From contig JAQOTA010000059.1 of assembly GCA_029532415.1 (NCBI GenBank), positions 992,001 to 1,056,000 on the forward strand: DNA of 64,000 nucleotides, read 5' to 3'. Below are positions 1 through 12,109 of this stretch, in pieces. This stretch comes from Marasmius tenuissimus (lineage: Eukaryota; Basidiomycota; Agaricomycetes; Agaricales; Marasmiaceae). How positions within the stretch are numbered: position 1 is the stretch's first letter; the number at the start of each line of letters is the position of its first letter. The notes beneath the pieces were generated by a model. That model was given only the letters and a program-made list of their open reading frames with translations, did no database searches and was not told where the DNA came from. Both the position numbers and the translations under genes were made by a program.

Positions 1-350
1 CGGAGGAAAATAGGCCACGGTGACGGATAACCTGCTCATATCTCTTGCTGGAAGGCACATCCATTGATGTTGAGCTTCTGGAGATAGATATACAGATGAA
101 GTGCATCATAATTCTCTCAGTGAACTACTGCGACGGCTAAGAAATCACGTAATTTGCTGACTTTCCCGGATTTTTCCGGCCACACCCTGGTCCAAACTCA
201 CTGAATCACACTCAGGTGGTTTCTACAGGTCGGTACAGATTGAATGTACACTACGTGACTAGCTTTGAGTGACTAGAACACAATGACAGCTGTGTGGAAC
301 CCAAGTGGCCAACTTCCCAGGGGTGGCCAACTAGGTGAGGGCCTATAGTA
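1..350. other. Intergenic, no gene seen
   Basis: No convincing reading frame or splice structure is visible. The stretch leads into the inverted-repeat element at 351. Confidence 0.5.
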
Positions 351-610
351 CAGCTGCTAACAAAATTGTAGATAGGTTCCGGATTTTTTCTTGTTCCGCG
401 CCTTTGTTTATGGTAAATACAAAAAACCTATAATGGACCTATGAAGCTACCTTTAACTTATACGGAAGCTTCGCGTCCTTGACTCCACCCCGCCTTCATG
501 GGCCCTCGTCGGGACATTCAGTCGAGGTGGAGCTGGGTTGTTTGGTATGAACAAAGGCGCTGAACGAGAAAAAAAAGCAAAAACTATCTACAATAACTTT
601 GTTAGCTGCT
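351..610. repeat. MITE-like inverted-repeat element, hAT-like ends
   Basis: The two ends are inverted copies of each other. The left end reads CAGCTGCTAACAAA followed by ATTGTAGATAG. The right end, reverse complemented, reads CAGCTAACAAAGTT followed by the same ATTGTAGATAG, and similarity continues for about 60 bases through a T-rich tract into a TTTGTTTATGGTA-like motif. It has no coding capacity. The 8 bases outside each end (ctatagta and ctctatta) agree at 6 of 8 positions, which fits an aged 8-bp target duplication of the hAT type. A longer relative lies at 13449-13818. Confidence 0.65.
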
Positions 611-639
611 CTATTACTTGATGCCGGAAGGTGAGCATT

Positions 640-2940
640 GAAAACTTGATAATCATGGAGCCCGCTGGTGTTCGAATACAAGCCATCATTACATATGGCG
701 GTAGAAGGGAGATGGACCGGACAAATCATAAGTCACGAGTGAACAAAGTAGGCAAAGGTTCCCGTTCAGGAGTTGAAAGGAGGTGAACCATCAATCCTAT
801 CTGCCTCCTTCCCCCCCCACCCCGTTCTAGAATGCCTCTCCAGCCTGATGCTTCAAATACTATGGAAGAACTTGGTCTGGTCGCTGGGTACGCTAGCAAC
901 ATTATTCTGAATTCTACTGTGATGATGACAAGTGCGGTCCTCCACGGTGTGTACTTGTCCTTTGTCAGTTGTTCATTGACTGTGACTCACTAGCGGCTCC
1001 TTTAGGCGTTTACTTTTTCCTCACTACCTCAGCTTTGGTCATTCTAACCACGTACGCATTCTGATATCATACCTCCCCGTTCTCTCGAGCTTTTGTTGAC
1101 CTCTTCAATTCAAAAAGCCGAAAGGAAGGAGTAAAGAGAGCTAGGGTGGGCCTCGGCGTGACAGTGATCATTTTATTCAGCATCTCGACCGCAGACCTCT
1201 GCTGCAGGATGACATCCTACATGCTCGTTCTGGAACGACTCCGCGGCAATTTCAACCTCAATATGGTGCCCGTGGCTACCCAGGGCCCATTTGACCTCAC
1301 GAGATACTATACCTTGGTGCTCATAAGTGAGGCATTATTTGCCATCTCGGTCCGTCGTCCTGTTTCGTCTGAACCCAGCACACCACTTAACTTGGCACTA
1401 GTTCGTCATTGGAGACGCTATCGTCATCTGGAGGGCATGGGCGCTTTCCGGAGGGAGGATGAGAATCATGTTCTTACCAGTCATCCTGCAGGTGGCCCTC
1501 ACAGGCGAGTGACCCATTCGCGGGTGTATTCCTTTCACCAATATTAACATGGGAAATCAGGCACTGCGTTCGGTTGGATCGGCTGTTTCGTACGCGCAGG
1601 CACACCAACCAGCGCTGATATTCCAGAACAATGTAGACCCAGCTACAGGGCAACATACCTCCTATCTATATTAACCAACATATCCGGAACGTCTATCATT
1701 GGCTACACGACTTGGTATGTTCGGATTTCACTCAGTCCCCACACCGATGCACAGTGTTAACGTGTATTCTCTTGGCTGCGTAGGTGCTATCGAAAATCAA
1801 TACGGAAGTATCTCGACGCATGCCGCCATCAAGCCAGGGCAGGCAAGATTATGGCGTTACTACTCGAGTCTGGCATTCTCTACACCTCTCTGCTGGTGAG
1901 TACGCTTCGGAAGGCATTCTTCATTTCGATTCGAGCATACCATTGAGCACTCCAATGAGGTAGATCATCCAATTCACGTTTGTAGTTGCCCCATCCAACC
2001 CCAACTCTGAGTTTGCCTATCAAGCGTTCCAAAAGATCTTTTCCGGTGTTCCAACACAATTGGTGGTACGTTAAAATTCATAGATATTTTCAAAAATCTC
2101 GAGGCTCAGGAGTCTTATCGTGGACAGGGGCTTTATCCAGTAGCAATCATCGTCCTCGTTTCTCTACAGCGTTTCCTATGGGATACAAATGGAGTTCCAT
2201 CTTCACATTTGAGTAGCGCTCGGACCTCGAAGACATCTCGACACCTGGACCTGGAGAGTCCCGGTCGCCCCGTCCTTCAACGGAGTACACCCAGCGACAT
2301 CAGGCGAGTAGACGGATGCCTTGTTCTAGCAGAGTTGATTTTGACTAGGAGACTTCAGGCCGCTTTCAGTCGTACTTGTTACAAGTGAGACATATGAGGT
2401 CGGGGACCAGAAAGAAGACGGAGAATCACCTCCTCGGCTTCGTTCCTAGAAATTTCATTGTCTACCAAACGATCGATACGCCATAAAAGTGCGTAAGTTA
2501 TTCCGTCGGATGTATCGCAGTGAATCCTTTCCGCAAAGGGCTATAATATATGAAAATCACGAAAATCACCTTCCGGTTCAGACGATTCGGCACGTCGAAC
2601 GTCGTAGCGTTCCTCATGAATCTCGGGGAGGAGCATGCTGTCATTCGACGTAAGCCACTGTATATTTGCGTTGTGGTGAGGCTGTTTGAAAGACGTAAGG
2701 CGGAGGTTTAGGAGGAGGAAGGAAAATCCACTACCAGCACGTCGTGGTGAGGCGGCGAAGACGCCCGATCGCGGTTCGCCATCGTCATCATATTCATGAT
2801 CATGCTGTCCTTCGAATGCGGCAATGGCAGATCCTCCCAGAAACTCCAGGAACACGAGTATTGGGGGCCTGTTCGGTCAGGGATGTGCTGGGGTTAGGGC
2901 TAGTATAGTGATTAGGGTTACTAACTCTGACTTGCTTTTC
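640..2940 (+). repeat. Tandem segmental duplication, unit 1
   Basis: Sequence upstream of the gene at 832 (from the GAGCATTGAAAAC motif near 633), the gene itself and about 500 bases downstream recur with substitutions at about 6510-8790. A downstream motif (GTCGTGGTGAGGCGGCGA near 2742) recurs near 5374 and 8610. The unit therefore includes flanks as well as the gene. Boundaries are approximate. Confidence 0.7.
832..2449 (+). CDS. Seven-helix integral membrane protein, array copy A
   Basis: Nine exons (832-946, 1006-1051, 1118-1349, 1402-1504, 1561-1714, 1784-1895, 1964-2065, 2128-2303, 2359-2449) join in frame to 376 residues. Seven hydrophobic segments are visible, starting with NIILNSTVMMTSAVLHG, with a basic stretch (RKEGVKRARVG) between helices 1 and 2, a STADLCC motif in helix 2 and FVIGDAIVIWRAWAL in helix 3. 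This is the layout of a large Agaricomycete family of uncharacterised serpentine membrane proteins; ligand and role are unknown. The C-terminal tail is polar and probably cytosolic. Introns 1505-1560 and 2304-2358 must use GC donors (AG|GCGAGT), because only this keeps frame with the paralogues. Copies follow at 3704, 6706 and 9352. The structure is firm; the function is not known. Confidence 0.85.
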
Positions 2941-3610
2941 TTCCTTGACGTCAACATCGATGGAACAACGGGAAGTCGCTCGATTCTAATCTGACTCTCA
3001 CTAGCTTCTGTGACTCAGGTCGCGCTGTATCTGCTCGATACCGAACAGTGAGCGTCAGAAAGGTGATAGCAATAAACCCTACTTCACTGGAAGATGGCGG
3101 TGATGTTAGAGCACACTGTTTCCTATCTACGTCTGTTCTCGGTCAGCATGGGATATTTTATGAAACCCTGACTGTTCTCGTTCAAAGCTTGCTGGGATCC
3201 CCATCTATCAATCACAGTGGTGCCGGGATGCAGGGAATACAGCAGGTACAAACATAGACCTCGCGAAGGAACTGCGGCCACCAGCGAGAGAGAGAATTTC
3301 CGTCAAAGGTACTACCATCAATGGTTTGATCAAGCCTCTCGTCAACCCAGACTTTCCGAATCCTCAGTCAAACCTCAAATCCCAATAATGAAGTGACAAG
3401 CATTTTTCTCTCTGGCGATAGTGAGAGACATCTGTACGTCGCATCGTCACTGATTTTATCTTTTCTTTCGTGCTACCATCGTCAGCACTAAAAGCAGCTG
3501 GAGAGCGGAGAGCCAGAAAGCCATCATCCGCAGCCAATTTTCAAGATGCTCCAAAACAAGAGCGCACTCGTGCCTTGCCTTGTTGTGATGGTACCGAAGT
3601 ACGGGAGCTA
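2450..3610. other. Intergenic, duplicated downstream flank then no gene
   Basis: The first 500 bases match the downstream flank of the copy at 6706. Beyond that I see only short frames without splice support. Confidence 0.5.
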
Positions 3611-3615
3611 TGCGA

Positions 3616-3622
3616 TATAAAA
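3616..3622 (+). promoter_or_regulatory. TATA box of array copy B
   Basis: TATAAAA lies 82 bases upstream of the ATG at 3704, a normal core-promoter spacing in fungi. It is assigned by position and motif only. Confidence 0.55.
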
Positions 3623-3703
3623 GGCTTGCGTTCGTAGAGTCGCTGATGATGCCCATCTTTCCCTAATTCTTCACTGCCTACTGTTCTCTGGCAATCATTC
3701 AGG

Positions 3704-5067
3704 ATGGCGAGTTCGCGTCCCACAAGCATGCCACAGGATTCGAAGGACTCCGTGCTATTTAGCACTATGTATGGGAAGAATCTTGTCTCTGATCTCGCCG
3801 GGATTTTGCTGACTGCGGTTATTTACGGTGAATACGGCTTATCCTAAATCACGCTTGACGCTCGTTAATGGTCACGGCGGCTCCTGTTTAGGTTATTACA
3901 TGATACTCACCTTAGGAGCTATTATCATCTTATGGCGGTAAGCGTTCAATCTAGACCTATCTTGCAGCTTACACCGACCTTCAAACAAGTCGCAAGGACG
4001 GAATCAAGAGAGCTAGAGTGATTCTTGGTGCAGCCGTAGTTGTTATGTTCCTTCTAGCGACTGCAGACCTCTGCTGTACTGTGGTGTACTATGTTATGGG
4101 CCTTCGGAAGTTTCTCGTAGACGATGCCGGGGTGCCCGATAGATCCATCACTCAGATCGATACTGTGACTCGCGTGATGGAACAACATCGTAGATTGGGG
4201 CTAATGCATTCTGTCTTGTTCCCGGTGGCGGTGAGTTCTCTTCTGCCGAGCCTCAAACTCGACGTGTAGCTCACGTTTTTTATCGTTGATAGTTCGTCAT
4301 TGGCGACGCTGTTGTCATTTGGAGGGCTTGTGCGCTATCCGGTAGAAAGAAGAGGATCGTGTTCCTGTTGGTGGTCTTGCAGCTTGCTCTGACGGGTTAG
4401 TATTGAGCGTGACTTTCGTTTATTCTTGTTGACAATGAGAGCCAACGACAGGGGCTGCATTTGGCTGGATCGGATGTTTTGTAGAGGCAGGAATGCCCTT
4501 AACCATATCGGACAGATGCGAACCATTCTATAACATGGCATATGTTCTTTCTGTCGCGACAAATATAGCAGGAACCGCTGCCATTGGCTACACGACTTGG
4601 TAGGCGCTTTGTTTGCCATCGGATAAACATTCTTTGGTGACTGGGTCTTTCTAGGTCTCATTGGAAGGCCATAAGGGAGTACCTCAAGTCGTCTGACCGA
4701 CCAGCCAGAGCGGAGAAAGTCACCGTCTTGCTTTTAGAGTCCGGTCTCTTCTATATCTTACTTCTGGTGAATCTCGCGCAATCTCCGCACCCACCGGGCT
4801 TCCTCGGTTGTTCATTGGTTTTATGATGTAGATCGCTCAACTGATATTTACGGTCATACCCAACTATCGATTGAGCTATACAACGTCTGGAGAATTCCTT
4901 CTCAGAATTTCAACACAATTAGTGGTATGTTGGCTCTCCGTTTGAATCTCGGTGCCCTCAATCACCTGTGTCTCCGGCAGGGAATATATCCTACAGCTCT
5001 CATTGTCATCGTTTTCCTGAAGCGATCGTTGTGGGATGCAAGTGGAATCCCATCCAGCAAGTTGTAA
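3704..5067 (+). CDS. Seven-helix integral membrane protein, array copy B
   Basis: This is a diverged member of the family at 832 and 6706, with the same exon order. The start MASSRPTSMPQDS differs from the other copies. Shared motifs are ATADLCC in helix 2, FVIGDAVVIWRACAL in helix 3, GAAFGWIGCFV in helix 4, GYTTW before the fifth loop and LLLESGLFYILLLIAQ in helix 6. Here the intron after VLQLALTG has a normal GT donor (G|GTTAGT) exactly where copies A and C have GC. The reading frame ends at IPSSKL with TAA at 5065, so it lacks the polar tail and the last intron of the other copies. The function is unknown; a receptor-like or scaffold role is possible but unproven. Confidence 0.8.
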
Positions 5068-6479
5068 CCATGGTTTCTACACAGCAACACCTGGGGAGTG
5101 GACGAATGCTTCATCCTCCTTTCGCTCCTGGAGACTTTGAGAGGTGTATCAGTAAGAGTAAATAAGGGCCTTCAACTTTCCAGTGTCAATTTGCTTTATG
5201 ACAATTCTCAAATCTTCCTATCCGTGCGACTCACGTCGAAATTCGACGGTGGTGCCTTTCTTCGATGAGGGGAACAGTATCCCTAGAGCCGCTACTACGT
5301 GTTTGCAATGAAGTTGACCCAGAGTCGTACAAGAAAGGTCAACTGATCCCCGCGAAGAAAAAATACAGCATGTCGTGGTAAGGCGGTGAAAGCGTCACGA
5401 TCATGGTGACGTACGGAAACAAATGGCAAAATGGCAATGGCCAGTGATGGCGGGTTAGGGTTAGCCTGCTGTTCTCCTTAAACGTTCATGATGAACCGCC
5501 AACGAACCACTCGAATTTGTCGAGCCCAGAAATATCTATCAAGGTGAGCCTCCTGCATCTCTAGATCTTGAAACTAGTGAAGTGGGACGAAATTTGGAAT
5601 AGAGCGAGCAAAAGTCCCGCAGGTGCGATCGCGCCCCGAGAGTTCACAGATGATAGACTCCGTCTGGACTCTCCCATTAGCACCGGACACGGTAGTCTAG
5701 ATACGAGTCCGTGCTTGCCTTCCACGGATGTTTCAGCAGCAAACAAAAAACCCTACCGCAACGCCAGCGACATCTGGGCTAATTTACCTGACCCCAACCT
5801 CTGCAACAGGGTCTAAATTGGTGCTCGAATGCAGTCCATCGCGACAGATCACTAATGAGCCCGGGCAGGCCATAAATCAGCGAGTACTTCAAGGCCTCGA
5901 CCTTCATCAGGGTGTTTAAGCGAAGGAATCATTGAAGTCGCTCAAGTACTCAATACCGGCAGCGAACTCAGACTGTTACAATCTTTCGGATCTTTCGATG
6001 CCGATTACGAATCTCGGCCAATGGAATTCCTGTGTGGCCCTAGAGTCACTGGAAGTCTGATTCAATGCCTTCTCGGCATACCACTACCGTTTCCTTGAAC
6101 CAGCGTCATTCCATCCTCCCGAGACTGAATTTGATGGGGTCAGTTTGAAGACGTCGTTCTACCGGTGTGGGTCTCAATTCTCTGCGCCCTTAGTGTAAAA
6201 AATAACGCAAGTCATGCTAGAAGCATGTAGTTTTGCTCATGGTGAACCTCCCTGTCACTGGTGGCAGGCTGCGCACTGTAGCAATCTAGAGTAGGGACGA
6301 TGGCGGCCATCGGTTCTAATTGCTATCTCCAGCTGAATCGAGTGGGAAAATCCTGAAGAAGCTAGACCAGATAGACAAACATGGACGCAGGAGCACCAAC
6401 AAGCGACCCTGGTGGGTGAGCGGTCGATCTAAAGTAACTTACGTCGGCTAGACCGCCCCACTTCAACTATGATGGTATT
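5068..6479. other. Intergenic, duplicated non-coding flank
   Basis: No gene is supported. A block at about 5565-5720 (GAGCGAGCAAAAGTCCCGCA at 5600) recurs at about 8880-9000, so this intergenic sequence was duplicated together with the array. Short frames inside the block are not conserved between the two copies. Confidence 0.55.
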
Positions 6480-6509
6480 ATTGCTTGATCCTGAATACTG
6501 CCGAGCATT

Positions 6510-8790
6510 GAAAACGTGATAATCATGGAGCCCGCTGGTATTTGAACGCAGGCCATCATTACATACGGCGGCAGATGGGAGACGGGCCGCACCTATCACA
6601 AGCCACCAAGTGAACCTAAATCAGAAGAGGGTTTGCGCCCAGGAGTTGAAAGGAGCTGGACTATCAATCCTATCTGCCTTCTTCCTCTCCCTGCCACGTC
6701 CTACGATGGCTCTCCAGCCTGATGCTTCGGAAACTCTGAAAGATCTTGGCCTGGTGGCTGGGTACGCTAGAAATATTATTCTGAATTCTACTGTGATGAT
6801 GACAAGTGCAATCCTCCACGGTGTGTACTTAATCACTGTTAGTTGTTTATCCGCTATCACTCACTAGCAGCCTCTTTTCGAATTCCAGGCGTTTACTTGA
6901 TCCTTACTACCTCAGCTTTGGTCATCCTAGCCACGTACGTGTTCTGATACTATACTTCCCCGTTCTCTTGAACTTTTGCTGACATTTCCAATCCGAAAAG
7001 CCGAAAGGAAGGAGCGAAGAGGGCCAGGGTGGGCCTCGGCGCGACAGTGGTCATTTTGTTCAGTATCTCGACCGCAGACCTCTGCTGCAGAACGATGTCT
7101 TATATGCTCGTTCTAAACCGACTCCGCAACAATTTTGCCTCCAATCTGGCATTCAAGGCGAGCCAGGACTCATTTGACCTCACGAGATACTATACCTTGG
7201 TGCTCATAAGTGAGGCATTGTTTGCCATCTCGGTCCGTCGTCCTCCTTCATCTGAATCCAGTGCACCACTGGACTTAGCGCTAGTTCGTCATTGGAGACG
7301 CTATCGTCATCTGGAGGGCATGGGTGCTTTCCGGCGGGAGGATGAAAATCATGTTCTTACCGATTATCCTGCAGGTGGCCCTCACAGGCGAGTGAACCAT
7401 TCGCAGGTGCTTCCTTTTCACTGATACATGGAATCAGCCACTGCGTTTGGCTGGATCGGCTGTTTCTTACACGCAGGCACGCCAACCAGCGTTGATGTTC
7501 CAAATCAATGTAGACCCAGCTACAGGGCAACATACCTTCTATCTATATTAACCAACATATCCGGAACGTCTGTCATTGGTTACACGACTTGGTAAGTTCG
7601 AATTTCACTTACAGTACCCACACTGCTGCACAGTGTTTATATATCCTCTCGGCCGTGTAGGTGTTATCGCAAGTCGATAGGGCAATACCTCGATGCATGC
7701 CGCCATCAAGCCAGGGCGGGCACAATCATGGCGTTGTTACTCGAGTCTGGTATCTTCTATACCTCTCTATTGGTAAGTACACTCCAGTGGACCTTCTTAA
7801 TTTCAGGTCGAGCGTACTATTGAGCCATCCAACGTGGTAGATCATCCAATTCACGTTCGTAGTTGCCCCATCCAACCCCGACTCCGAGTTTGCCTATCAA
7901 GCGTTCCAAAAAATCTTCTCCGGCGTTCCAACACAATTGGTGGTACGTCGAATTTCTCGGATATTCTCAAAAAAACTCCAGGCTCAGGTACCCTATCGCG
8001 GATAGGGACTCTATCCTGTAGCAATAATTGTCCTCGTTTTTCTGAAGCGTTCCCTATGGGATACAAATGGAGTCCCATCTCCACAAATAAGTAGCGCTCG
8101 GACTTCGAAGGCATCTCGACACATGGACCTGGAGGGTTCCAACAACCACGTCCTTCAACAGGGCACACTCAGTGACATCAGGCGAGTGCTAAATGGATGC
8201 TTTGTTCTATCCAAAGAGTTAATTTTTAGCCTGGACTTAAGGCCGCTTTCAGTCGTACTCGTTACAAGGGGGATATATGAGGTCGAGGATCAGAAAGAAG
8301 ATGGAGAATCACCTCCTCGGCTTCGTTCCTAAGTGACTGACTTCATCATCTAATAAGTGATTGATAATGCACCATAAAAGTGTATAACTTATTTCGTCGA
8401 ATGTAGCACCGAAAATGTAATTGCAAGAAATGGGATGCCACAATGAGTGCGAAATGAACGATTCGGCGAGTCGGACGTCGTAGCGCTCATTGTGAATCTT
8501 GGGGAAGAGCGTTATTGTTCAATGTGGACCCGCTTCTATGCGTTTTGGCCGCGTTGAGGCTGTATAAGAGATGTCAGACGGAGGTTGAGGAGGAGAAAAA
8601 TGTAGCATGTCGTGATGGGGCGGCGAGAACCTTCAATCGCGGTCAACTGACTCTGTCATCATGATGCTGATGGCCCTGGTCTCCGAATACGGCAGAACTT
8701 CGACAGCACGATCATTAGTCACAACTCGTCAGTGCATAATAGTGGGATAAGGTTAGCCTGCTTTTATTCTTAAACGTTCATGACGAACCT
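6510..8790 (+). repeat. Tandem segmental duplication, unit 2
   Basis: This is the second copy of the unit at about 640-2940. It includes the upstream GAGCATTGAAAAC motif (6503), the gene at 6706 and the downstream ATGTCGTGATGGGGCGGCGA block near 8607. Boundaries are approximate. Confidence 0.7.
6706..8332 (+). CDS. Seven-helix integral membrane protein, array copy C
   Basis: This is the closest paralogue of copy A, collinear exon by exon. It starts MALQPDASETLKDLGLVAGY and keeps STADLCC, the FVIGDA.VIWRAWA region, TAFGWIGCF, LLLESGIFYTSLLIIQ and FSGVPTQLVG. It ends in the same polar tail (ESPPRLRS) with TAA at 8330. The splice site after LQVALT (intron 7388-7437) and the last intron (8182-8241) both need GC donors, AG|GCGAGT, as in copy A. 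No frame break was seen. The tail differs from copy A mostly by substitutions that preserve this frame, which argues for function after duplication. The cellular role is unknown. Confidence 0.83.
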
Positions 8791-9351
8791 CCAAGTGACT
8801 ACTCAAGTCCGTCACGCTCAGAGGTATCTACCAAGGTGTGCCTTCGTATCTCTGAGTCCAGATCATGATCTTGGGCCTAGTGAAGTGGGCCAAAATACAT
8901 GATACAGCGAGCAAAAGTCCCGCAACTACGATCGCGCCCCGCGAGTTGATAGACGATAGACCGTCTGGACTTTTCTATCGATACCGGCCACGGTGCTAAA
9001 GCAATCTGGATACGACGCCGTGCTTGCCTCCAATCATTCTGCTCAATGTTTAACGACTATTATGGCCTTCGAATTCCTGGCAGCTACGCCAGATGGGATT
9101 TGCGACCACGGATGTTTCAGTAGCAAATTGAATCCCTACTGCAACGCCGGCGACATCTAGGTTCTAATAGACCTGACCCCCCAACGTCTACGATGGCGTT
9201 CAAGATTGTGGTCAAATGCAGTTCAGCGCGGCAGGTCACCGATTAGCTCGGGCAGTCCATAGATTAGCGAGTAGTTAGACGAGAGGTTTCATCTAGGGTT
9301 TTGAACAGACACTCTCAGTCTTGTTTCTTCCCTTCCCTGCCTCTTTCTAGA
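8333..9351. other. Intergenic, duplicated flank
   Basis: It contains the second copies of the downstream blocks noted at 2700 and 5565. No gene structure is visible. Confidence 0.5.
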
Positions 9352-9885
9352 ATGGTTAATCAGCCTATAGCTTCCGGAGAAAACCTCAGGATCAAGTGTA
9401 CGACTGAACCTTCCAACTCGACAGATTAGTCAATTTACCTTTGTAGTCGCTCAGTCCAACCCCAGCTCAAAGGTTGCCTACCAAGCGTTCCGCCAAACTT
9501 TCTCTGGCGTTCCGACGCAATTAGTGGTACGTTCAATCTCTTCGTGCTCGGGTACTCAAACTCAACTACCGTATTGTGAGTAGGGGATCTATCCGACAGC
9601 AATAATCGTCCTAGTTTTGCTGAAGCGTTCGGTATGGGATACGAATGGAGGCCCATACCCACATCTTAGCACGCTGGTGCTCCGGAGGCGGTTCGATTCA
9701 CTTCAAGCCGCTCGAACCTAGAGGGATCCGGTAGCCACGTTCTCCAGCGTGGTACACCCAGTGGTATTAGGCGAGCAAACGATTTCTTTGTTCCATCAAG
9801 CGGTTGATTCTAACCGGGAGACCTTAGGACGCTCCCAGTTGTACTCATTCAAAAGGAGGTGCACGATGCCGAGGCTCAGCAATAG
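9352..9885 (+). pseudogene. Internally deleted 7TM copy D
   Basis: An N-terminal stub (MVNQPIASGENL, matching MALQPDASETL of copy C) is followed within about 75 bases by sequence of the last three exons (QFTFVVAQSNPSS, AYQAFRQTFSGVPTQLV, IYPTAIIVLVLLKR). Helices 1 to 6 are missing, and in-frame stops lie at the junction and in the tail. The last intron, 9771-9827, again begins with GC (TTAG|GCGAGC) and ends in AG; joining there gives TLPVVLIQKEVHDAEAQQ then TAG, which parallels the tail of copies A and C. It is a decayed fourth array member. Confidence 0.75.
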
Positions 9886-10139
9886 AGTGCATTGTCTCTT
9901 TGCCTTCCTTGCATTCCTAGGCACTTCACCATATAATTCAATGACCGATACGTCGTAAAAATGTTATTGTCTCAGATCGAATAAATAACAGGAGTAGGAA
10001 GCGCAATAAACAAAAGGCGGAGATGAATACTCAATACTAAAGATCAAAAGTCCAAGAGAATCCAGGAGAAGCAAGTCCGTTGAAGCCATTCCGACGTTTT
10101 TCTGCGAGTGGCTCACGAGTCCTGCACTCATACTTTGGA

Positions 10140-11416
10140 TCAAATCCTCATCACCCTTCTGGCCATCGCTACCACTAACAGTACCCATAGCAGCGATGCA
10201 GTGCTGAGTCCTCCAAGCCCTCCAGCACCGAGGGCTCCGTTTTCTGAACCCGACGTGGCCCCCTCTGAGTCATTCGTCGCGTCCCCTGTGCCAGCAGAAG
10301 AATTGAGAGAAGGGGGGTACTTGGACGGGACAGTCAGAATTATCGCGTCGAGGTCTAACGTCACCAAGAAGCGGTTAGCAAGGGGGGCAATGAACATTGA
10401 AACCTATAACTCGCTCACCAAAATACGTCCCATTCACTCCTTCTTTGCCTTCCGGGTTACCTCTTACGTTCTTCAACACGACTTTATGTTCCCCTTCTCC
10501 AAGATTACTCGCAAAGTACTTGATACTCGGAAGTTGCTGTTCGCATACTTCGCCGAACACCCCCGAGCACCCTGAGAGGCCAGTATATGTCTCTGGAGGT
10601 TTATGGTCAAGCTGAACGGTGTAGAATCCATGATCGTTCTTCTTGTCTCCAAGGATATAAATAGCCGAAGCTGCAGATATACCCACGACGAGTAAGGAAG
10701 AAGAAAGGAAGATAATACCCTTGAGAAAACACGTACCGTTGAACGTCAACTCGAACGAACCCCCGTCCTCATTCGTATACGTGGTCCCCCCACCACTAAA
10801 ATTCCCGCTCTTGTTGTTATCCCACCACCCCGAATACTTGATCCTCTCGTCCGTCTCTTCCAGCGTCACATTTCTTACCTCTCCCTCTCCGAGAACGACC
10901 GGAACTTTGACGGAATCTAGGAGAAGCGCGCTCCCACCAGCATCGGAATCTTGTTTCCCGAGGTTTCGCAGTTTAAGGGTATGGTGCTCATTGGTAAGGT
11001 TCGTAGTCTTGTAGAGTGCATATGGAAGTGATGCATTTGACCGTGCGTACGCTGACTGCGTAAGTGTAACTTTATCATCGATAGTTACGCTGTACGACCC
11101 ATACGAAGGCCCTGAGTGACCATAAATTGTTATCGAGGTGCCTAGGTAATACGAGGAACGCAAGTCAACCTGGGGCGACCAATACTAGTGTACGAACCAC
11201 AAACTCACCGACAAACCCTAGACTAACCTCACTCTTCTCCCCCACAATGTCTGTCGTATGCCATGTCCCTCTCACCCACTCAGGTGAATCGGAGTTGTAT
11301 GAGGCACTCCAAGGATCGGGGGTCACCCAGGCGGTATGATCGGTGTAGTTGAGGATAGAGTCGAAGTCGTCAATTATCAGGTCGGTTGTCGCTAGTGTGG
11401 GAGGAAGAGAGGCCAT
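10140..11416 (-). CDS. Two-domain beta-sandwich membrane protein, copy 1
   Basis: The protein starts MASLPPTLATTD and runs leftward. The first domain begins with IIDDFDSILNYTDHTAW and PEWVRGTWHTT, continues after an intron with GTSITIYGHSGPSYGSYSV and ends near LLLDSVKVPV. A second, similar domain follows (IKYSGWW, SFELTFNG, AIYILGDKKNDHGFYTVQLD, NLGEGEHKVVLKN). A serine- and glycine-rich linker leads to a C-terminal hydrophobic segment (LLWVLLVVAMARR). N-glycosylation sites are plentiful. Paired domains of this type are common in basidiomycete surface proteins and resemble galactose-binding jelly rolls, but the ligand is unknown. No classical signal peptide is seen. Four exons are supported; introns end before ASAIYIL and before DLDAIILTV. 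A close paralogue lies at 21289-22564. Confidence 0.82.
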
Positions 11417-11854
11417 AGCTCAGCTTGTTCGAGAGGTGAACTTGAGTTTCAAAAGATGGGGCTCGTGCTGAGGGAAGGGGATGAGCTGCAAAGCTGGGAA
11501 ACCAACCTAAAGGGAAATGCAAGGGTGGTGGGGGAATCAATCAGTGGCAAATTAGGTCGTATGTGATCTCTTTCTTAAATGTTACTCTCCCATGTTTCAA
11601 CCTGGGTAAAATCACAGGGAAGGCAGTTCGCGAGAGGCCATTCCAACCGTGAAACGCGACAACGGACAACGCTTCGGAAATTATATACTGAGCGCTTAAA
11701 TCAATATATCCGAATGCTAGCGCTTGAAGTACTTCAACTTGATGCTGGGACCGGGGTGGGGTTGTGGAGCTACTTGCGGGCCTGAAGGGTTCAGTTTCAC
11801 AGAGTATGGTTGCGGCTGTTCAGGTCTCGACCCTCACTGGGCATGAAAACTGGC
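11417..11854. other. Promoter side of copy 1, no gene
   Basis: About 250 bases upstream of the gene, a motif with GTGAAACGCGACAACG (11650) recurs upstream of the paralogue (22826). The flank was therefore duplicated with the gene and may hold shared promoter elements. Confidence 0.5.
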
Positions 11855-11986
11855 TATGTTCCCCAGTAACGGTGTTGTCGGTGGACCAGGAGGTAGACCG
11901 GGCTCTCTACTGCCAACGTCCTTGAGCTTGAATATCGTCCATGCGATGGCAATGATAGATATGCTTTCAATGAGTTGGAAGGACAT
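11855..11986 (-). pseudogene. Cytochrome P450 first-exon relic
   Basis: On the minus strand the sequence encodes a P450 N-terminus starting MSFQLIESISIIAIAW, then REPGLPPGPPTTPLLGNIA, nearly identical to the start of the gene at 28183. No further P450 exons follow to the left, so it is an isolated first exon (membrane anchor plus proline hinge). Sequence further right on the same strand (13043 to about 12600) matches the region upstream of 28183. The relic is thus part of an inverted partial duplication of that locus. Confidence 0.8.
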
Positions 11987-12109
11987 CGAGATTTGGAAGA
12001 GGGAAAACGAGTCAAGTCGCGACGAGGCTGGTGGGAGAGGGCAATATCGAAAACACTTTTATGAACGCGGCATGAAGCTTTTAAAAGCGGAACGTCCCAT
12101 ACTGTTGAA

